Positions 60,001-64,000 of a stretch of DNA of 64,000 bases are shown here, one piece after another. Numbering within the stretch: the first letter of the stretch is position 1; the number at the start of each line of letters is the position of its first letter. Source of the DNA: Buteo buteo (lineage: Eukaryota > Chordata > Aves > Accipitriformes > Accipitridae). The DNA is taken from assembly GCF_964188355.1 (NCBI RefSeq), contig NC_134196.1:3670501-3734500 (forward strand), written 5' to 3'. The notes under the pieces were generated by a model. The model was not told the DNA's origin. It searched no databases and saw only the letters and a list, made by a program, of their open reading frames with translations. The translations under genes and the position numbers were made by a program.

Positions 60001-60890
60001 AAATTTGCTAATTAGAACCACTAAACCAAAACACCCCAGTGATAACACCATGCAGAAGGAAAGGAGAAAGCGTCGTTATTGCTATTTTATTTACCATTTC
60101 ACTGCAGGACAGCAGAGGAACCCTAACCAGGTCAAGACGGCATTGTGTCAGGTGCCGTACACAATAAATAGCAGTTCCTGCTCCAGGAAACGTGAAATTT
60201 GTGCATATATTTATAGCCAAGTCTGTGGCCCCATGGTAACTCATTTTGTGATTACCTCTACAAATGCTAGTGTCGGCACCCAGAAATGTTTGTTGCAGCA
60301 CACAAACACCTGTGGTTTTCCTCGGGCTGAAGCCCAGTATAGTTTCACCTCCACACAAGGGTAATAGTGCCTTAGTGTAAATGGAGCGGGATAAGACCCA
60401 AAACACTTTGTGTTCTTTAAATGAAAGACACTTTATACACATATATGTTTACTGAAAGGCCTTTCAAAGAGGCATAATTACGCAGGCATCTCTGTGTAAT
60501 TCGCCTGGGTCAATGCTAATATTAGAAAGTACTTATTCTGTGGGTCAGACGTATTGCTGCAGCGTGCAGTCCCTGGCCTGTGTGTCCATAATAAATCACT
60601 CTACAGAAGAACTAGACTAACCAGTATCTGTCTTGGCTTTTTTAACTGCAGACCACAAACACTGATAGAACCTAAAAAGTTTGCTCAGTCTAGACCGAGC
60701 GGAGAAATGGAGGCACACGTTGAATTTGCTCTTTGGGGAGTACATTCTGCTGCTTTTAAGGAGGCAAAGTCTACACAGGACACCAGAAATGTCAGGCTGC
60801 GCACAAGAGCAACAAATGCTAATAGATGGTTCCTTGAAAATCATTTAGGTTAATACAAAATAATAGGTTTGCAGGTGTACTTTTAGAGCT
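45023..60890. other. Upstream flank of ELK3; no gene recognised
   Basis: Mostly AT-rich single-copy-looking DNA. I see no exon of LTA4H (the next gene beyond the ELK3 promoter in mammals) or of any other known family on either strand. The first about 180 bases after the minisatellite are open in several frames on both strands but unrecognised. A polypyrimidine stretch lies at about 58270-58390. Confidence 0.5.
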
Positions 60891-60894
60891 TGGG

Positions 60895-62340
60895 AGTGCG
60901 TCTAGCGTCTCTGGAAAGTGCTGGGTCGACTGTCCACACGCAATCGGCGGCAGCGGGTGGGACGCTGCCACCTTCCTTGTCCCATCCTGGAGGGGACCGG
61001 TCCTTCCCTCCTTGAAATGACCCGAGGAGCCGCGAAGGCTGCCGTCGGAGACACGCCAAGCCATCCCTTCTCCATCGTCCCCGGCTCCTGCAAGGGCAGT
61101 CGTGCAGGAAAAGCCACCCCGGCCGGCTGACGGGGTGAACCGTTGAGCTGAACCGGCAGCCGATGACCACGTCGCCGCTGCCACGGTCTCCTCCTCGCTC
61201 CTCCAGAGGCCGGGAGCGAGGAGGGCCCTGTGGGCCGCGGTGGGAGCGGGGCCGCTGCCTCCCCTCCGCCGGGAAGGCGGGCGCCTCGTTTGACTGGAGC
61301 TACGTTACAAACGGCGGCCAAGGCCAAGGGCTGGCGTATTTGCAACCCAAAAGCCCCCACGGCGCCCAAAAGCGCTTGGCTTGGGGTAGCAGGAAAGGAC
61401 ATGCTGGGCCGTGGGTCAGCCGCGGTCTCCTCAGCAAAACACACGGACCCTCTTTGAGGGAGACGGCCTCCATCTTGAACCACGGCGCAGGCCGTCCTTT
61501 TGCTGTCTACCCGGGGGTGGCGTGTTTGTCACAGCGCTCGGGGTCTCCTTGGTGGAAATCGCGCCTTCCGTGGAAAACGAAGTGCTGCCTCGTCAGGGCC
61601 GAGGGATGCTCGGAGCGGAGGTTGCTCATGGTTTTGCCCGGCGTCCATCTACGGACGCACGTTTGGGGATGGAGACGTTCCTCTGGCCGACTGTCCCTTT
61701 TTTTCCTGTGACTTCCACCCGGGTGTCCCCGAAGGCTTTTTTTAAGAGTCCTCAAAGCAGTCGTTTAAGGGCAGTGCCAGCATCTGGGGGAAAGCGCCGC
61801 GATGGGAGGGCTGCACCCAAACCAGGACCCCCGAAACGGCGTCCTCGCAGCCCCGATACTCCCATCCGCGCCGCGGCCGCCGCGGGGGCCCCTCACGCCG
61901 CAGCGGAGCTGGAAGCCAAAGGCAGGAATTCCTGACTCGGCTGACCTGAATCCAAATATCTGAGATTAAGAATGAAAAAAAAAAAAATTAAAAAGCAGTT
62001 AACTCTTTTCAACTGAGTTAATAATTGATGCATTTTCCAGGCTTGCGTCTTGTCTGCCTGGGAGCAGGAAGCACTGCCCCTGAAAAAAAACCTTTGAGAC
62101 ACCGTTTTCACGTGTTGCCTTGGCCCGTGGGGGGTCACAGAAACAGGCTACCACCTGGGATGCCCAGGGCTGCTCAGCCTGTAAAAATACAAGCATCCAA
62201 CCCCCCCAGCATCCCTCCTCGGAGCCCAGGATCGATACGCATCAATCTGGAGAAGGCTTTAAAGGGTTATCGGGCTGCGAGAGGGAAGGGTGGGGAGCGG
62301 AAGGCGCGGGGGGAACCGCGGTTCTCTTACAATCGTCAGA
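60895..62340. promoter_or_regulatory. Unassigned CpG island about 17-18 kb upstream of ELK3
   Basis: CpG-dense sequence with sharp edges against AT-rich DNA, strongest at 60900-61930 (for example GCCGCGGCCGCCGCGGG near 61870) and with a weaker part at 62210-62340. Several open frames of 170-195 codons cross it on both strands, as expected from high GC content; none matches a protein I know. It could be the promoter of a non-coding RNA or unrecognised gene, or a distal ELK3 promoter. Confidence 0.6.
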
Positions 62341-62756
62341 TCAAGTCACAGGGTGGAGGAGGATTTTCCAGATCCTCTGACCTTAAGGTTGGGGAGTGAA
62401 AGGAAGAGGAAGCACATTTGCACAGATCCTCTGTCAGAGCTTCCTCAGGGAGGGGCTCGGTCCTTCTGGCCCTTTGCGACATGCGGGGCCACGCACACAC
62501 ATACGCACAGCTAAATAAACACGGGAGCGAAGTTCAAAGTGGACCCACAGGAGAAAAACCTCGTCTACGGGAACCTGTTATTAACACTTGTGTTCGCCAG
62601 CCCCCCACATCTTAAACATTCAGTGTTTAACCAGCCATAAAAGAAAACATTTGCTGGGTATCAGGAATACCTTGCAGTCCTGTATCACTTTCTATGATTT
62701 TTCACTCGCCTTATGAGGCATTAAGCCTGATTAGGCCTTTAGAAGACTCAGAAAAG

Positions 62757-62870
62757 TAGGGAAACTGAGGCGTAAAACATAAATTAGTTGGTGGGGTCAC
62801 TTGGGAACCCTGTGGTAGAGCTGGGCAGGGAGCAGAGACCCCATAGTTCCCCATCACTTACTTTGCACCT
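62757..62870 (-). repeat. MIR-like / CORE-SINE-like relic
   Basis: AGGGAAACTGAGGCGTAAAA, then GGTCACTTGGGAACCCTGTG and GTAGAGCTGGGCAGGGAGCA, match in order the reverse-strand pattern GGGAAACTGAGGCACAGAG...GGTCACAC...CTGTGGCAGAGCTGGGAA of ancient amniote SINEs. Family name from memory. Confidence 0.55.
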
Positions 62871-62873
62871 GAT

Positions 62874-62927
62874 CCAAAGCCCATTGAAAACACCAGGATT
62901 TTTTTTATTGACTTTAATAGGCTTTGG
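62874..62927. repeat. Imperfect inverted repeat (CCAAAGCCCATTGAA arms)
   Basis: The left arm CCAAAGCCCATTGAA (62874-62888) pairs with TTTAATAGGCTTTGG (62913-62927), with two mismatches, around a 24-base loop. The motif GATCCAAAGCCCATTGAAGT is one I remember as recurrent in bird, turtle and crocodile DNA, so this is probably a relic of a dispersed palindromic repeat. It abuts the MIR-like relic. Confidence 0.6.
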
Positions 62928-63157
62928 CTTAACCTCTTCTGCCACAAAGACATTATCATCTGTATTTTATGGCACATCCGTCCTGCAGAACAGATGTCTG
63001 AATCCTCAGCATAGGTTTCTGGGACAGTGAGACATATTAGAAATAGGCATGAGATAATCTCTTTCATTTCCCTATTTTACTTTTTTCTCAAAAAGTGATC
63101 ATCAAAAGCAGCAATTGAAAGGTTGATTAACAATACAATAACATTTCTTCTATGTTT

Positions 63158-63217
63158 TTTTCCTTCTCCCTTGTTTCTCCTCTTGGTCTTCTTTTTCTTT
63201 TTTTTTTTTCCCCCTCC
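63158..63217. repeat. Polypyrimidine tract
   Basis: TTTTTTCCTTCTCCCTTG followed by TTTCTCCTCTTGG and a long T run ending in CCCCCTCC. Low-complexity sequence without further features. Confidence 0.8.
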
Positions 63218-64000
63218 TTATTTTGTTTTCAAGCTACAGGAAATGTTAGCGTGGGCCATTTTAGATTAGGCACAGTATTCAGTGGGTGAGACCCTCCCTA
63301 CAGTATATTTCGAAGAACAATTAGGACGTTATAACTGTGAAGAGGCACTCAGACCTGCACAATTCTCAGTAGTTTATGTTTTCTAATCCTGAATAATTCA
63401 CCTCCTGCAGAACATGAAAAATAATAACCTAGCACGCAAGGAATTCACCTCCTTACGGTAGCAGAACAACTGCCTCAGCCAACGTGTCAAATTCAGTAAG
63501 TGCTCCTTTCAACAAGCATTTTTTTCTGTTCCACACATTATATTTGTGTGTGTGAGTGCCTGCGGCAGTGTAGTCTCCTGGCAGGTGAGCCAGCTGAAGG
63601 TAACTGAAACTTTTTCTTGAGTCACTAAGCTAATTCGGTGAGGGTAGAAGCCGTGTTAGCATCTCTGTCGACCCTACGGCTGGATCCTCATCTCAAGTGG
63701 CAAGGCAGTTCCGTCTGCGCAACTCTTGGTCCGATCACTTTTCAGCATTTGCCCTTTGTTGGTTTGTCAGTCTTTCTTTAACACATCTAAATCATTCTGC
63801 TGCATTTTCTTTTCTATCCACCTGTACTCCTACATCTCTTCCTTTTATCGCTCCTATGATGCTGATACACAGAAACAATATAGCTCTTCCAGTGGCTGCG
63901 TATTTTAATCTTTTGACACGAGGTGGTGTTTACACAGCGTTCTGTTCATCACAGCATGGAAGAAACAGACCCTTTAAACAGTGATTTACAAAGCCTTCAA

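Larger units (their letters stand above)
62341..64000. other. Right-end flank; no gene recognised
   Basis: Contains a MIR-like relic, an imperfect palindromic relic and a pyrimidine-rich tract at 63158-63217. No recognisable exon. Confidence 0.5.

Noticed and set aside
60902..61935. Overlapping frames of 174-193 codons in the right CpG island
   Set aside because: High GC content removes stop codons on both strands at once. The translations are Arg/Pro/Ala-rich with no recognisable domain.
45023..64000. LTA4H or other known neighbour exons upstream of ELK3
   Set aside because: No translated segment resembles aminopeptidase motifs such as the HEXXH zinc site or the GGMEN motif.
1..64000. CRISPR arrays, bacterial operons, tRNA or rRNA genes, endogenous retroviral genes
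   Set aside because: No regularly spaced direct repeats, clover-leaf A/B-box pairs, rRNA motifs or retroviral gag/pol-like frames were seen by eye.

Overview
The window is vertebrate nuclear DNA, most likely from a bird or another sauropsid. It has large introns, CpG-poor non-coding sequence broken by a few sharp CpG islands, AATAAA-type poly(A) signals, GT/AG introns and a few eroded transposon relics. I could not fix the species. No bacterial, viral or organellar genes are visible.

One protein gene is supported beyond doubt: ELK3 (Net/SAP-2/ERP), a ternary complex factor of the ETS family, on the minus strand. Four coding exons (26355-26561, 15642-16436, 10209-10331, 6381-6479) join in phase 0 at GT/AG borders. 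The predicted protein has 407 residues, the length I know for human ELK3. It keeps the ETS DNA-binding domain, SRF-binding B-box, Net inhibitory domain with a SUMO motif, CtBP-binding motif, MAP-kinase docking site and C-terminal activation domain. A non-coding first exon ends near 43520 in a CpG island, and a 3' UTR of about 1.5 kb runs to a poly(A) signal at 4872-4877.

Layout from left to right. 1-4.86 kb: flank with a CpG-rich patch (230-660) and a plus-strand poly(A) signal at 859-864. This is possibly the tail of the convergent neighbour, which is CDK17 in mammals, but no CDK17 codons were found. 4.87-43.6 kb: ELK3, with introns of about 3.7, 5.3, 9.9 and 17 kb holding homopolymer tracts, MIR-like relics, a hAT-like relic and no other recognisable gene. 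42.4-44.25 kb: CpG-island promoter zone with ETS and AP-1 sites, a short uORF with strong start context and several microsatellites. 44.25-45.02 kb: a G-rich minisatellite. 45-64 kb: the far upstream flank, with no recognised gene but an unassigned CpG island at 60.9-62.3 kb and a palindromic relic near 62.9 kb.

The most interesting leads concern ELK3 isoform control. Exon 2 reads through into intron 2 for 64 codons, and a canonical poly(A) signal follows about 90 nt later. Exon 3 reads through to a 356-residue form without the activation domain. The uORF lies 40 nt before the main start. The promoter-proximal minisatellite is the most unusual DNA structure. I found no convincing undescribed multi-gene system.
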